Under the pieces are notes generated by a model that made no database searches, was not told where the DNA came from, and was given only the letters and a program-made list of their open reading frames with translations. This document shows positions 11,501 through 26,700 of a DNA stretch of 64,000 nucleotides, piece after piece. Both the position numbers and the translations under genes were made by a program. Source of the DNA: Axinella damicornis (Eukaryota > Porifera > Demospongiae > Axinellida > Axinellidae); assembly GCA_963931865.1 (NCBI GenBank), contig OZ007515.1:4575321-4639320 (forward strand), read 5' to 3'. How positions within the stretch are numbered: position 1 is the first letter of the stretch; each line of letters starts with the position of its first letter.

Positions 11501-14500
11501 GCTGGCAGTGACATGAATCACAGTGTGTTTGACAACTGTGTGTGGTGTTAATTACACGGCATCTTTAAGGTAGAATTACCACTCTTGCCTTAAGCACTGG
11601 TATCAGATTCAGCTATCAAAGAGGTTTTCCCCTCATTGTTCAACTAGCCCAGCCATATTTAGATGTTTATGTCCCCCAGCTTAAGCCACCTGCGCTCACA
11701 CCAGTGTTCAGCCTCGGAGTAATCACTTGCAGTCGACCTTCCCTTCATTAGTCTTGTATGTACATTCCCATTAGCCTCGTTCCCAGGCCTGCACGCCGCT
11801 TTCGGTTGCACGAAAGAACGCGAAGGGCCTGGTATGTTTCCTCACGTGCGTGACGTCGAGGGTAGAAAGGACTTAATTGAATGTTGGCGATCTATGTCTC
11901 AGAACAGCAAGAAGAGCTAAGGTACCAGGTAACTTACCACACGTATCTGCCTAGCGGGGGGCGACTGTCAGGGGGTGACAGCGTTGAATTGTGTAGTTGG
12001 TTGAACAATACGCAAAACTTTGCTTTTAAAATTTTGGCCATTTTGTTGATTAAGTAATGCTCATGTGAGGAAACATACCAGGCTCTCCCCGCTTTTCTGT
12101 ACTGCATGCAAGTGACAAAAAGCTGGGTGGGGCCTCGGAACGAGGCTACATCACTGATGATGATCGAGTAAATCCATTACAGATATACTAGGGAATTTAC
12201 TGAAGATTACTGGGGACTACTGATCGAACATTACTGCAAGTTAAGGTGTGTGAAATAATTGTGCCAGTAGTCGTATGTTGGAAATTCTTTTCGTTTGTTA
12301 ACATAAAAGGTAGTTGCAAGAACTACACGTACATGGAGTTCATTGAACAGCTACATTTCTGTTGCACAAGCTACTCCCTTGTACCTACAATATCATGCAT
12401 ACATTCTTGTGACTAAGTGGGTGTCATACTTGTAGCACCACGATCTTTGGGCTGGCAACTTGTTCAGGGACTGTATTGTACGAGTTACCAAGTGGCAACT
12501 ACGATCCTGGTAGCGCAACTGACAGGGAAAACTCGCACTGCAGAATTGATGCCTCGTGTCTCACTCTGATCTTCTGGAAATTCATCACTCTGATTGCATC
12601 CACCTGCTTGTACTTATACAGCTAGCCTCACTCCCAGGCTGCTTGTATTGTAGGCAGCTGGCTTACAACTCACCCCAATGAATGCACACATTGTGGCATC
12701 ACATACTGGCAACGACAGTTGAGTCGAAGCGAGCAATGACAGCCAACAGGAAGACAAAAGCGCTCATAAGTTGACCACCAAGGTTAAGTCCAGCTCAAGT
12801 ATAATACGTTTGTTTGAATCCATGCGCTAGCACTCTTGATGGTGTAATCCCACACCTTTCCTGAGTTCTTAAACATTAACTCTCCCCTACCATGAGTGTC
12901 ATTAAGACCAGCTGGAATGCGTGTGTTTACTACCGACAGGAAGCATATAGCAACCTAGCAACCGGTGGTAATGACAGGCACCAGCGTGTTGCCATTCTTC
13001 ACCCTAAATATCTGCCTAGTGGTATCAGTGTCTGGTCATGGTCTAATAGGTTTACAGTTTTATGATTTTGCCCCACTGGACTTGGTCACGCAGTGCAGTG
13101 TGTTCTGTTTAATCCACGCCTATGGTGTATTGATCGAGCTGTGTGTGGTGGTGGTGCACTGGTAAAGTGAGAGTAGCTAGCTAGTGCTCAGCTCAAGTGG
13201 GTTCGAATGCCACTAAAGCCCCTGCTTTGTTCTGTTGAAGAGTGGTACACCTTATAAAAAGGAACTTGCCCTTTGCCCTTCTGGAAAAGCAATGCCATTT
13301 ATGGTAACTCAAGCGAGTTCAGTGATGATGTCATCACCATCCCTCGAAAATGGGGCCTAGGACCTGCATGAAAGACTCCTTCATTGGAGATGCGGCATTC
13401 CTGGGTTATAACTAGCTGCTATGCACGTCTCTATGTTTACTGATACCAAGAGGGCAAGATATGACACCATCTTTGGCTCTTGCTGATATGTATTTACTTA
13501 CTGGATGTTTTGCCTGGAGGTACATTCTGCTACGAAAGTCAACTATCTGATACACTTGCTCGATGTCTCATGCGTGTCAATTAAGGTTTGTAGTTCTTAC
13601 ACATGAATATAGTTATGCTTGTTACTGTAATGTTACCTGAGGTAGTCTGTGTAATAGAGGTATGCTGTAATGTTACCTAATTAAGGTCCACTGGTTAATT
13701 TATTACTGTAATGTTGCCTAAGGTAGGCTGTGTAATTGTGTGAGGTCAAGTGAATCCATTCCATAATGATATTCATAGCACATACACCATCTGCTGTGGG
13801 TGTGGCTATTATTCAACCATCTGCTAGTATGCAGGGTGGGTAGTGAAGTCCATGACATGCATGATAGTACATCCTTGACATACATTGTACGATTATGTTG
13901 TCTCTCTTTGATGCATACTCGTTCACTGCACGGAGTCTAGGGTACGTAGCATACTTAAGGCCATTGTATTCTTGGCGTTGGATTCTGTTTTATAATAGTG
14001 GACAAAATATACAGTAGTGTAATTGAGTTGTCTTGAGTAGTACAGTAGTGTAATTGTCCTTGATCTGCCATCAGCCTGTGACTGGTAAGTCAGCTGCACT
14101 AAGCCAGGAGAACGCAAGATGTGAATGCACTCAAGGTGTCGTGGTACAGCTGCCTTGTGGTGTGTTGTCATGACTTCTCTATCCTGCCCTCCCTCTGGTG
14201 CAACACAGTGCAGACTAGCCTCGTTCCCAGGATGGCCTGGAATGAGGCTAAGTGCAGACGAGCACTCAAAAGTGCTAATTAAGAGGATACCTGAGTTACA
14301 CCTGGACCTGCTGATTAGCCTGACTGTACCACTGAATTAACACTTGTGTGCACCAGCTGTTACCTTGCTGCTTTAGCCTCATTCCTATGTAGGCCCAGAG
14401 AGATGAGGAGGAAAGCGTCTTGTTTCCACTGTCTGTGCATATGCTTAATCACGGTGGAATTCCAGGACGTTCAATTTATGTCACACTTGTGACATCAAAA

Positions 14501-16796
14501 CGGATACTGAATGTTATGCAGCCGGTACAGTTAGCATAGTAAAGCAAATATTGCCTGTGGTATGCATTACGACAGACTTCTCTCCTATGCCCTCCAGTGG
14601 CTAGGCGCTCTGAATTGACACTTAAACTAGAACAATGATCTAGCTGTGATTGAAAGATGTCGGATAAGTTGTGTTGCTGGTGGCAGTGTAGTTGTGGTCG
14701 TCTCACCCCTCATCTCACGGATGGAGGACCAGTGTAAGAAAATAGAAAGCACCACATGCTCAATCATGTGACTAAGAAGATGTCATTTACACCATCCCCC
14801 TTATGAATACGTGTTTCGGTTATGGACAATTAAGCACATGCACAAACAGTGGAAACCATGCAGGCCCTTAATTTCCTCCTCCCTCTCTCGGTCCTGAGAA
14901 CAAGGCTACTTGCTGCTTATACAGTCTCGTTCCCAGGCCACTCTGCAGCTATGAATCAGTATAGACATCCTACAGGATGGAGTTACGTAGCCTGCTTGAC
15001 CTTATACCGATATGTGTAAGAGTGTGGTTGTCAAAGTTACATGCTAGTTTGAGGGTCGTTATCTTTTGTTCTCATGGTTACTAAAAGTCTTTGAGCAACC
15101 TTAATGCCACTGGATAAGGTCTGAGTGATAACAGGAATGGCCTTTCAGCTTACTATAGCCTTACAGAGGGTTAATCCCGAGAGTCATGTGATTTCCACAA
15201 GACCTTATATTATAATTAGCTATTATGACTGGGTGCTATATGATCCCATGCAGCACCCCTCAGAGAGGTGTATCAATCAGATTGGTCTTCCTGGAGGTCC
15301 ATGGTTGTAGATTATTGCCTGGCAACTAGATCAAAGAATTCAACATGGACCAAATTTGTCCCAAGTGCCACTCCATGCACCATGTTTGCGTTTGCTAGTG
15401 GCTCTGTAGGGAGCGCAGAAGCCGGTGTGCGTTGCTTGCTGTTTGTATGTTTACATCTGGGCCAAATTGGGTTGAAGGAATCTTAGCACCTGATTATACA
15501 TCCAGATTGCTGTTGGTATGTCTTGAAGAGGCATATTTTGGATTTCCGAACCTTAACTGCACTTCAAGTTTGTCACTGTTATGTCTGCATATAGCCCACT
15601 GTAGTCACTAACCCACTGAAATGTAAATTGTTAATGCATGCAACAATCCAGCTCAGCGTATGTTTGTGCTTAAAATAGATCTATTAACCTGGAGGAAACC
15701 TATTACTTTGTATAGGGGCGTGAGGGTGTTTATGTGTACAAGTAGCTTCGCTCGCTCAGCTACTTCCACCTTGTTCGCCTACTGTGAGTAATCCGGCGCC
15801 GGACAGCTCTCTGTGCAGAGCTGCTGCTCCCCGATTACATCCGCTTGCCCCCCGATTGCGTCCGCTTCAGCTGCTGCTCGCCGTTTGCATCCGCTTCGAA
15901 TCAGCTGCTGCTCCCTGGCCCAATTGCATCCGCTTCATCTGCTGCTTCCCGTTTGCGTCCGCTTCCAGCTGCTGCTCCCCGATTGCGCCCGCCTTCAGCT
16001 GCTGCTGCATGCTCGCCGCTTGTGTCCGCTTCGGCTGCTGCTCCCCGACTGCGTCCACTTTGACTGCTGCTCCCTGCATCCGCTTGCAGCCCCAGCTGGA
16101 TTCCAGCCCAATGTTCTTGAACATTCTTCGCAGAGTTCGAGGTTCATGATCAGTAAATAAATTAGAGTACGAAGGTCACGCATCACTAGTCTAGTCCCGC
16201 CCCACGAACATCCCACTTCCATCACTCACAGACACACACACACGTTAAAATCTTAATGTATTGATATCTTGTGTGCGTGAGTTATTTCAGAGTAGCTCAA
16301 CGTGTGTTTGTGCTTAAAATAAATTGCTAATGAATATTTGATCTATTTACCTGATGGAAACCTATTACTTTGTATAGGGGCGTGAGGGTGTTTATGTGTA
16401 TATCTTGTGTGTGCGAGTTATTTCTGATGCATTGAGTGATTAATGCAACAATCGAGCTCAACATATGTTTGTGCTTAAAATAAATTGCTAATGAATATTT
16501 GATCTATTGACCTGGTGGAAACCTATTACCTTGTATAGGGGCTTGAGGGTGTTTATGTGTATATCTTGTGTGTGTGAGTTTATTTGAGATACATTGAGTG
16601 ATTAATTGCCTTGCTCATTGTTCTTGATTGGTTGAAATTGGTAGTTGGCAAACCGTGGAAGAGCGACTGATTATGCTGGCGAGCCTCAGGCGGAGTAGCG
16701 TACTTGTATGGTGAAATGGTCCTGTTTTCCTTAACGGATGTTGTGATTTGATGTCCTTGTGATTTCATCCTTTTCCTCACCCCAAATCCACACACA

Positions 16797-16851
<55 letters not shown>

Positions 16852-17585
16852 ACATTGCATGTGCACACATTCACACTCACAGATTGATGACATCATGGTG
16901 TTATACTACCGTCGTGATGAAAACGACATAAAATATCTTGACCTGGATGCTACCATGGACGAGCTAATATCAGACTTCAATCTCATCTGTGATAAGTGAG
17001 TGTGTGTGCACATGTGAGTGAGTGAGTGAGTGTGAGTGTGTGTGTGTGTGTGTGTGTATGTTAGGTGTGAGAAGTCGGGGGGGAGGGCGCCGAACAATGA
17101 CTGGCTCGCTGAGTTCGACTACTAGGTCAATAGTTCATAGTAGGTAGGAGTAGTCAAAATCTGCCAAAGTTCTTGACCGAGATGCCAAATTTTAATGACA
17201 CACGTTTGACCTGAGTAGGGTTTTTTTGCAATTGTCATTACATAGTTATTGTGACATGGAACCCCATGACCAATATCACTTGCAACTTTGTCAGATTGTC
17301 CCTAACTGCATAGCTGACCTTTCATTATGATCATAACTTTATATTGATTGGGCAAGCACCTGGCTCAACCCCATTCAGCCGCTCCTGTGCTGGAAGTCAT
17401 TTGTGGACAACGTCTACAGCAATGATAAAAGGTGTTTTCATTGCTACAACTCGCTCGTGCTCGCCCCACAATGCACTGCATTCCCCTAGTAATTGGTAGA
17501 GATGTTATGTCCCGACAGGTGACAAAATGATGACAAAATTCCATGACATAATTATGATGTAACAGTTTCCTATATTGTGTCATCC

Positions 17586-17673
<88 letters not shown>

Positions 17674-20376
17674 GGTGGAGTACAGAAGTCTGGATGCAAG
17701 TACATGTATACATAAAACAATTCCGATTGGTCGTTAACCATTTGTGTGTAACCAAGAAACAGCAACTGCAGTGTACAGTGGTACCATGCAGCTATTGGTG
17801 GAAGTGGGTTCAGTACATGTATAGGTGAAGCCTTGGTGAGGTATAAGAGAGATCTGGCTATATAGTCTGATCAGATATCATCTGTTTACCTAGAATGCAG
17901 TTGGACAGTGGAGTATTACCATATAAGGTGTTACTACTAGTGGGACTACTTTGCACTGGCTGTGCCAGCTGGATGACTATACATGGTTCCTTACTTGTAC
18001 CTGTAGTGGGCGCTATATGCATGTGTGTGTGTGTGCATGTAGAGTTGCACACTGATGTGGCTTCCTTCTTCCCTTCTTTTTTTCCTTTCTACACACTGGA
18101 GTGTTAAACGTGGCTTCCTTTCTTAGTACATGTAATTGCTCATGTGATGTACAGTGTACTGTCCTTTTCCTCTCCTGTTATGGCAAATCTGAACTGCACG
18201 TGATACCATGGCATACCCATGGCATACCCAGAGCCGATCGCTTCCATTAACACACTGTGGGAACCTGGAAATGCTGTTAGGTTATGCTGTTACCATAGCA
18301 ATGGTGTTCATGTGATCATCTGCTATTGATCATTGTCCATGGTGATCAAATGAGAGCTAGGTTTATGTAAATCATAGCCTGAAGCATGCTCAGTGCTGTG
18401 CTACTTCAAACTACATAGGGAATTGTGACTGAATCAAAACGAAGAACGAAGAATGAAGCTGTTAGCTATATAATTCCTTCAGGAAAAGAGCAATGGAATT
18501 TTAGCTACAGTGTTTTGTCCACCACCACACACACCTCCTTTGTCATACTCCAAGTAATGAAACAGAAAATGAAACTAGCTATTGATTTTGATCCTGCAAA
18601 TCACTGCAGTCTTGGTGTCTGTTTACTGACCCTCTCTCTCAATGCACCACTGTCTGTAGCTGAGCCACCTCTCCTCATCCATTGTAGCTATCTGGTATTC
18701 AAGACATGGGATTCTGTATATAAACAAAACTAAATTGCTGATTACATAACATCCTCACAAGAAAGTGCTTCCAGTGCCTCAGGGACGCCTCACATCATAG
18801 GGTAGTTAATCAGCAATTTAGTTGTGTTTATGGAATCTCACCTCCTGAACAGCAGTAAGTATATTAGATCAGGACAGTTGTAATGGATACTGCAGCATGG
18901 TGATGTAGCACCACTTCAAGCGGCTGTTTTAAATTCTTATTTTTATTACGAGCGTAAAAGGAGTTTACTCTGCTTCCAGTACCTTAGGGATGCCTTACAT
19001 CACCATATAGTTAATCAGCAATTTCGTTTTGTTTATAGAATCCCACCTCCTGAATAGTGGTAAGTATATTAGATTAGGCCAGCTGTAATAGATACTGCAG
19101 CAAGGTGATGTAGCCCTCTCCTAGCGACTGTTTTGAATTCTCATTGAATATTCTTTTGTGGCTTTGACACATGTATCCGAGTGGTACCTGCATCTTGCAG
19201 ACCCACAAGTAACTTGGTCTTGTAAGGCAGTGGATGATTAATTAACTCTTTCAGCAAACACATCGTTAGTTATGGCTTCCCATCAGTCACGGTGGATTTG
19301 TCTTTATGCACTAGGCACACGCTGATATTAGATGCGACTGATATTAATGAACTCATGCATGTATGTTACTCGATTAATTGTGAAAGTCCTTTGCTATAGA
19401 GAGTATCGGGCAGAGGGAGGAGGGAAAGATGGAAGGACGGAAGGAAGGATGGAAGGTAGGAGGGAAGGAAGGAAACTTAGCAGGATGAAGAGAAAGGACT
19501 GGAGGGAGGATGGATTCATCTTAGCACTAGAAAAGGAGTGATTAGGTAATGCTCTCTAAGTCTTGCCTAGCCTTTAACCCAGACCTTCTCATCCCAGCGT
19601 TTGTCACTTGCAGGGGAATAACTCATCAGGTGGATGTACAAATGAGTAGCTCCAGACTTTGTACAGCTGTGTGGGCTTTCTGAACCTGAGAAACATTGAC
19701 AAGACTGCCCAATGTCAACTGCTCGGTCATTCTGTAGAGTGTGGATGCGATCAGTAACGCACTCACTATATTTACTTTCAGTTTTCTAGGACTGTGCCTC
19801 ATACTCCTCCATACGTCCATCCAGCGTCCAGGTACATGTATGTCACTGCATGTGACGACTTTTACCAAGTGTTTTCCCCGTATTAGTACTGCAAGCGAAA
19901 AACAACGGGGTGAGAAGGCCGGGGTATGAGGTTAACTCTTGCCTACTTCATAGTGTAGTTGCTCATTCCACACCCAGTGTATATGGAACCTTTTCCCATC
20001 TCGAATGTCACAATTTACGAGGTATCAGTAATGCATCCACTCAGCATCTTCATATGGGTTGTGTTGTCACCATGGTGATTGGTGCTGGTCCTAGAAGGAT
20101 AACTTGATAATGCTCAAGCCTAAAATCACCACCAAACAGACTCAGGCAGCTCACTAACAAACCTAGAATGTCTCAACCTAGTCACACAGATTGAACTATT
20201 CGCATGCATTTACTAATGAGCACCCTGAAATTGTGAGCCTTGCTCTGGGAGCTCACTGAAGGAACAGCTCGCAGTATTTGGAGTAGTGAGCCTAGCTCTG
20301 GCAGCTCACTGAAGGAACAGCTCATATCATTTGGGAATGTGAGCCGTTCAATCCGCCACATTCCGGACTTAGCCAC

Positions 20377-20413
<37 letters not shown>

Positions 20414-23400
20414 TTTGTATATATGTTCAGGATGGTTAAGGCTGCCTCAGGAATGGAACCAAGGATGACCTGTGTTTCATGATGCTGTGGTAATAATTAC
20501 AGCCGAAACTCGGCAAATGGATTGTATAGTCCCAGAAAATGTGTTGTATTGTCATGGCAATGTCACCAGTTGACGTCGTCATGAAAATGACTAAGTGGAC
20601 ACTCGTTTCACCTGGGGGACATATAGAAATACAACTGTTGAGTGTTACAGAGCACTTTTCGTTGCTTTTTGCAGTAGAAATTTCTTGTATGCGAATCAGA
20701 AACAGTTCACAGCTATTGAGGCTGGCTGAGTGTGTTGATGTGTGTGTGTGTGTGTGCATGCATGTGTGCATGTGTTATGTGTTTATGTTAAATCCTAAAC
20801 CAATGTACCGACTGTTTGCTATACACGCAAGGTTCACTCTTCTGTCCCACGTCCTAGAATCAAGTACTCAAAATCAAGGATGAATGTTTGCAATGCTATC
20901 GTTTATTATCAACCCCCTATCCATTTACGTACTGTCGACAAGAGCCACAAGATGAAAGAGGTTTTGATACAGTAGTGTTATGTAACGAATTACAAAAGAC
21001 TCCAAACTGGAAATTTAAGCTTCTTGAACTTCCTATACTACCATCATGGAGTGAGGAAGGTAAAGAAATTCCAGGTGCACAATCTGTGATTATTTATTTC
21101 ATGTACACAATAGTAGGTTAACCCTCTGACTGCTAGGAACCTGTGACCTACAGGTGTAGTTACCATGACTACGACTGCATCATTGGTATTTGTAAATGCT
21201 TTGATCATCACAAAAGTAGGTGATCAAGTTAGTTGTACAGCTAGTGTAGATACATGCAGCCTGCAATTTGTAGAGAGGAGATTGCTGCTCAAGAATACTC
21301 AGTACTCACGAATGCTGTCATAGTTGATCAGCAGGCAGGAGAAATCCTGATACGGGATATGATTTCCCTTCCTTCTCCAATTAACCTCCTTGCTGTTCTA
21401 GTGCGCTCACAGCCGCATTGATAGATATAATCTCTGCAGTGAAAATAATTATAAGAAATTTGAAAGCATCCTGCAATCAAGATTCTCTACATGCTTTCAT
21501 AATTATTTTGAGGTGGGAGGTATTAGCTGCATCACATGATCAAAGACTGGAGGTGAGAAAGGCCTTGGAATGAGGCAAGATATTAGCCTTGGAACAAGGC
21601 TACATGTAGGTATTAGCCTTGGGACGAGGCTAGGTATTAGCTTTGGGCCGAGGCTAGGTATTAGCCTTGGGACGAGGCTAGGTATTAATTAGCTTTGGAA
21701 CGAGGCTAGGTATTAGCTGCATCACACTGTCTGGGTTCGGATTACTCCAACAATAGGAATTGTATTATGCTCAGTAGTGTTCCTGAGGCTTCTGCTTATG
21801 GTCGATTAATACGATTAGCCATGATTCATGATTCAGTATTTGGAATATGGGCTGCTGTGGAACATTTACTATACCCCCCCCCCCCAAATAAAACCTAAAC
21901 CCTGAACTGAGTTTATTGCTGGATACCTGACCTTGAGGATCACATCCACTATTGCACTTGCAATGCTAGCGAGAACTTTCAATTTGGCGACAACGTTCAA
22001 TTTGGCACTCAATGGGTGAGTGCATCACCAAATTAAATTCACAGTAATGGTTTGTTTGGCATGACCTCACTAACGTGTGTCAGGCTAGCACATATAGCTT
22101 TGCTGTACCGGCCTAGGCAGAGTCCGTCGAAATACTTTTTTAGAAGTAGAATGTGTAGTCCGTCACCACAGAACGAAAAGTCTGCTCGCCAAAGAAACCG
22201 GACATTCCTCACCAGTGCTTACCGCTAATGTTTGGTGCACCATATCAAGTTTGCAATCAAATGCTTCAGTGCTGTGGTATGTTGTCCATTAGCAGGATGA
22301 CAAGGCATGACGTGTCCGAGTTTGGTATCATGTTGCTATTGAATTGCAACCACACAGTGTGTATAGGAGTTACCAAGGGAGGGAGAATGGAGGAGGTGGA
22401 TAAGAGGAATAGAGAGAGGTGGAGAGGGAGGGGCTAGAGTGGGAGAGGCTAGCGGTGGTTGGGGGTTAGAGAGGGAGAGGGAGGGGCTAGAGAGGGAGAG
22501 GGAGGGGTAGAGAGAGAGAGGAGAGGAAAGTAGGAGGAGGTAGGAAGGGGACAGGAGGGATCCAAGCAGAGCAGATTTAATAAAGAGGGAGGGGTGGGCG
22601 AAGTGGGCCAACACTGGGGGTATAATGAACTCACACACTGTCTGTGTGTGTGGGAGGAACAGCTGCTTGGCAAGCAGTCCTAGTGTTCTGTTTCATAACA
22701 AGGCATGGAAATTGAATTACTCTGATTCTCCATTCCAAAAGCAGTGTATAAACAGTGTTATCAACCACACAGTCATCCATGAGCATGTAACCTTGGATGT
22801 GTGTGTTTGGCAACATTATATGCTGTGAACATATGCATGTTGATAGGATATGTCATCCACTCACACATGCACAGCTTAGCCTCGTTCCCAGTCCCCATAC
22901 AAAAAATGGCGCCTGGGAACGAGGCTATGCGCAGCTGTGGTAAAGTAATGCCTTCATGTCTGTCTGAAAAAATGCTCTGAGCAGGTTAGACAAGGTGTTT
23001 GCGATCGTACTAAGATATGTTTCTGTACCTGATATAAATCAAGGCGGTGCTTTTTGTTGTTATTTCGGCTACTTTGTATTATCGGTTTCGTGGCTCCATC
23101 CCTACTTTCAAAATTGCACGTGGTGTCCTTGTACCCAAGTTAGCCATCGTGCTCAGCAAGCGCGGAGTATGTGTTTTCCAAACAGCTTTCTGTGCATGGG
23201 AATGAGCTGTAATTATGACCATTGCACTCTAGTGCAGTATAGGTATACTGTTGTGTCTGGAGTTGTGTCAGAGCTGGGCGTGGGAAACCACTCCACCCTG
23301 TCCACTCTGTTGCCGTGGAACTGCCTGTGCCCATTGGCTTCAGTCAGGATGATAATGACATCATGACCGGCGCTGTTGAAATTGAGCACTTCTTTTTCAT

Positions 23401-23689
23401 TTTAATTCAGAGGCAGTGTTGTGATGCTGAGGACAAAGCTGTCTGTAAGAGTTCATACCGTCATTGGTAAGTTTCACTGAGATGGTATTTACCGTATGAA
23501 AGTACTTTCATTCATATTCAAGCCCAAGTGCAGTACGTAGAATGGTGAGTGTCAAACTCGATTTTCTTCCCCACAGAAACACTACTGAACGCTCAAGGCA
23601 CTAAACTGCGGCAAGCTCTGTTTGCTCTGAAAAGAATATTCCAGGTGCGTGATGCACTGCTATGTGTGTGTATTCCAGATACATGCAGC

Positions 23690-23739
<50 letters not shown>

Positions 23740-26700
23740 GTGTGTGTGTTGTGTGTGTGTGTGTGTGTGTGTGTGCGTGCGTGCGTGCGTGTGTGTGTGT
23801 CCAGGTGTGTACTGCAGTGTGTGTGAGTAATGCATGAGGTTGCTACTCATGAAAAGGTTGAATTGTGATGACTACTTGTGGGATGATAAACTAATGGCCC
23901 TTGATTACTGCTCCAAATTGCTTCCCATTCAAAGCTGCACAGTCAAATTGGTAAACTAGAGGTGCTCAGCAGAGCACATACCCCGTGCGCAACTTTGACT
24001 TGACAGCTACAGGCCTACCACCGATTATTCATACAGCATGCACGATGAGCTAGCTAGGACACGATTTACAGCGATATCAGCATGCAGAATGAGATACCGT
24101 AAGTTGTGGCAGTAATGTTAGAAATAGGGTGTGGTCAAGTTGTATAAATTAGAAGCACGAATTTCACGCAGCTTTTCTCAGCCTCTCGAGTAGATCTCTG
24201 GTCTGCGAGTTATGTAGACACTAATATTTTCTGAATTCTGACACTTCTATCCTGAAATAAGCCTTCAACAAGGCCTTCACTGCTCAAACCGCTTGGACGG
24301 ACAGACTGACTGACAGACAAACCAATCACTCTACCCCCTGCTGCGCATGCGCACGGGGTAACTATGTGTTACACCCCCTTATACACGTATGTTCTGAGCA
24401 TTGCCATATGGCAGCAAAATTTGGCGAGGACTTTGAATTGGTGATTTGGCAAACCATGAATTCCCATAGTCCATGGTGTATCAATACATCAATACATTAA
24501 GATTTTAACGTGTGTGTGTCTGTCTGTCTGTCTGTGCATGACGGAAGTGGGATGTTCGTGAGGCGGGACTAGACTATAGTGACGCGCGACCTTTGTACTT
24601 CATTATCCTTGCTTCAATTTATTTACTGAACCTCGAACTCTGCGTACTCGGAATGTTTGAGAATAGTGGACATTGGCTGGAATCTGCTGGCGGGGAGCAG
24701 CAGCCGAAGTGAACGCAATCGGGGAGCAGCAGTTGAAGCAGACGCAATCGGGGAGCAGCAGACGAAGCGGATGCAATCGGGAAGCAGTTGAAATGGACGC
24801 AATCGAGAGCAGCAGCTGAAAGCGGACGCAAGCGGAAAGCGGACGCAAGTGGCGAGCAGCAGCTGAAGGGGATGCAAACGGGGAGCAGCAATGGAAGCGG
24901 ATCAAGCGGCAATCTCGTCGGGAGCGCTTGAGCAGCAGCTGAAGCGGACGCAATCGGGGAGCAGCAGCTCTGCACACTGTGCACAGAGAGCTGTCCGGCG
25001 CCAGATTACTCACGCAGGCGAACGAGGCGGAAGTAGCTGAGCAAGCAAAGCGAGCGAAGCTACTTGTTGAGTTTAATATGTGTCTGTGTGTGTGTGTAAC
25101 AGAAGTGGGATGTTCAGGGGGCAGGACTAGAGTAGTGACGTGCAACCCTTGTACATCACTACAACCTTACCGCTTCTTTCCTTCCTCCTTTCCTCCCTCC
25201 CTTCTCCTCCCTTTCTCCTCCCCGCTACCAACTCACCAGGACGATGAGGATCTGGTCCTTGAGTTTGTGTTCAACCAGGGACTGAATGCTCTGGTACAGG
25301 TTGGCAGAGACAGTAACCAGACATACCAGCAGTACATACTGAAGGCTCTTGGAGAACTGGCTGTCTACGTGGATGGCATGCACGGACTGATCCAGTGCAA
25401 TGAGATCATTCAGTGGCTGTACCAGCTTACTGAATCTAAGGTGAGGGAGGGAGGGAGGGAGGGACGGAGGGATGGATGGAAGGACGGATGGACAGACAGT
25501 TGGAGGGAGGGAGAAAGGAAGGATGGAGGGAAGGAAGGGACAAAGGAATGGGGGAGGATGGAAGGGACGAAGGAAGGAATTGGTGGGTGACAGAAGGGAC
25601 GAAGAGAGGGAAGGAGAAACAGAGATACCTTGGCAGTGAAGGAAAGGCTGGGTAACCATACAGGATAGTGTGTGTAGACTAATGTTAGTAGACTTGATGT
25701 CTGCTGCCTACACAAACATGCTATACAATGCTGTGTAAACTGTGGTCACTACTCACACAATGGTGTCACTAACTACAATAACACCATTGGCATGACACTT
25801 TCTTAGAGGAAAAAACTCACTGTCATTGGTTCAGCTGCTACCAGGAAATGAATGTACCGTATGGCCGGAAAATTTGGCGGGAATTAAATTTGGCAGATCG
25901 GCTTTAAAAAGTTGTGAATTGCATTTGGTAGATTAAAATTTGGCGGATTTGGAAATTTGCAGGGCGAGAATGACGTCATACTAACCGCACGGCTGTGTGG
26001 CCGCGGAGCGCTCTGTGGTTTACGTAAGATCTTGTGTCGTTAGGAGTCCGAGTTTGCGGTGCATGGAGAGCTGTGTTCGAGGTACCACGTCTACAAAAAC
26101 CTCTGGGAGAGGAACTGCCTTGCGAGTGATACGCAGTAGCAGTGATGCGAAGCATCGTCGGCTACCATCAGGAAGATGTCAGCTGCTCGCTTGCTCGCTA
26201 TTTCTGGCCGATCAGTTGCTTGCTAGCTATTTCTGGCAGATCAGAGACAGAGGTACTGTAGTATTATGCTTGCGCGAGACTTCAAGTGTCGCTACGAGAC
26301 CCCGCCCACATGCACGTCGTGACAAAATTAGCTAATATTGGCGGAATTTAGTTAGGCGGTTTGTTCATAATCCGCCAAACTGCCAAATTAAATTCCCCGC
26401 CAAATTAAATTCCCCGCCAAATTAAATTCCCTGCCAAATTAAATTCCCCGCCAAATTAAATTCCCCGCCAAATATTCCGGCCATATGGTAATTATACTGT
26501 AACTGTGCAGTTGGTGCTACATGTATATACTGTGTGATTTATTCTTGTGCTCCCCCCCCCCCTCCACACACACATTCTACATTCCTCCCAAGTATCGGAT
26601 GGTGACGAAGGCAACCCTGGACCTCTTACTGGTGTTTGTGAACTACACTGAGCAGACGGAGTCTTCCTCCGGAGGGAGTGTGACCCCTGTACGGGGAGTG

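Larger units (their letters stand above)
8774..16882 (+). other. FHOD intron 1 (8.1 kb): repeats only
   Basis: No convincing exon is seen. Contents: tandem duplication of about 103 bp (9373-9606, starting tcgtaacagtgttcctag); full-length foldback element 11772-12148; short foldback element 14216-14250; a possible tRNA-derived SINE head near 13140-13200; triplicated text around 13610-13745 (tactgtaatgttacct); the VNTR-bearing element 15738-16270; and a (CA)n tract 16795-16850 just before the 3' splice site. Confidence 0.7.
16996..23410 (+). other. FHOD intron 2 (6.4 kb): repeats only
   Basis: Contains (GT)n at 17589-17671 and 20381-20410, a tandem duplication at 18763-19145, a GA-rich stretch at 19400-19520, a 55-bp duplication at 20235-20345, a cluster of degenerate foldback ends at 21549-21715, a short C run at 21875-21885, a purine-rich stretch at 22378-22560 and a foldback element at 22877-22927. 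An open frame at 20888-21121 has no recognisable domain. Confidence 0.65.

Noticed and set aside
13137..13215. tRNA gene
   Set aside because: A- and B-box-like text but no proper cloverleaf; kept only as a low-confidence SINE head.
20888..21121. 77-codon + frame in FHOD intron 2
   Set aside because: FHOD exons 2 and 3 join in frame without it and it has no known motif.
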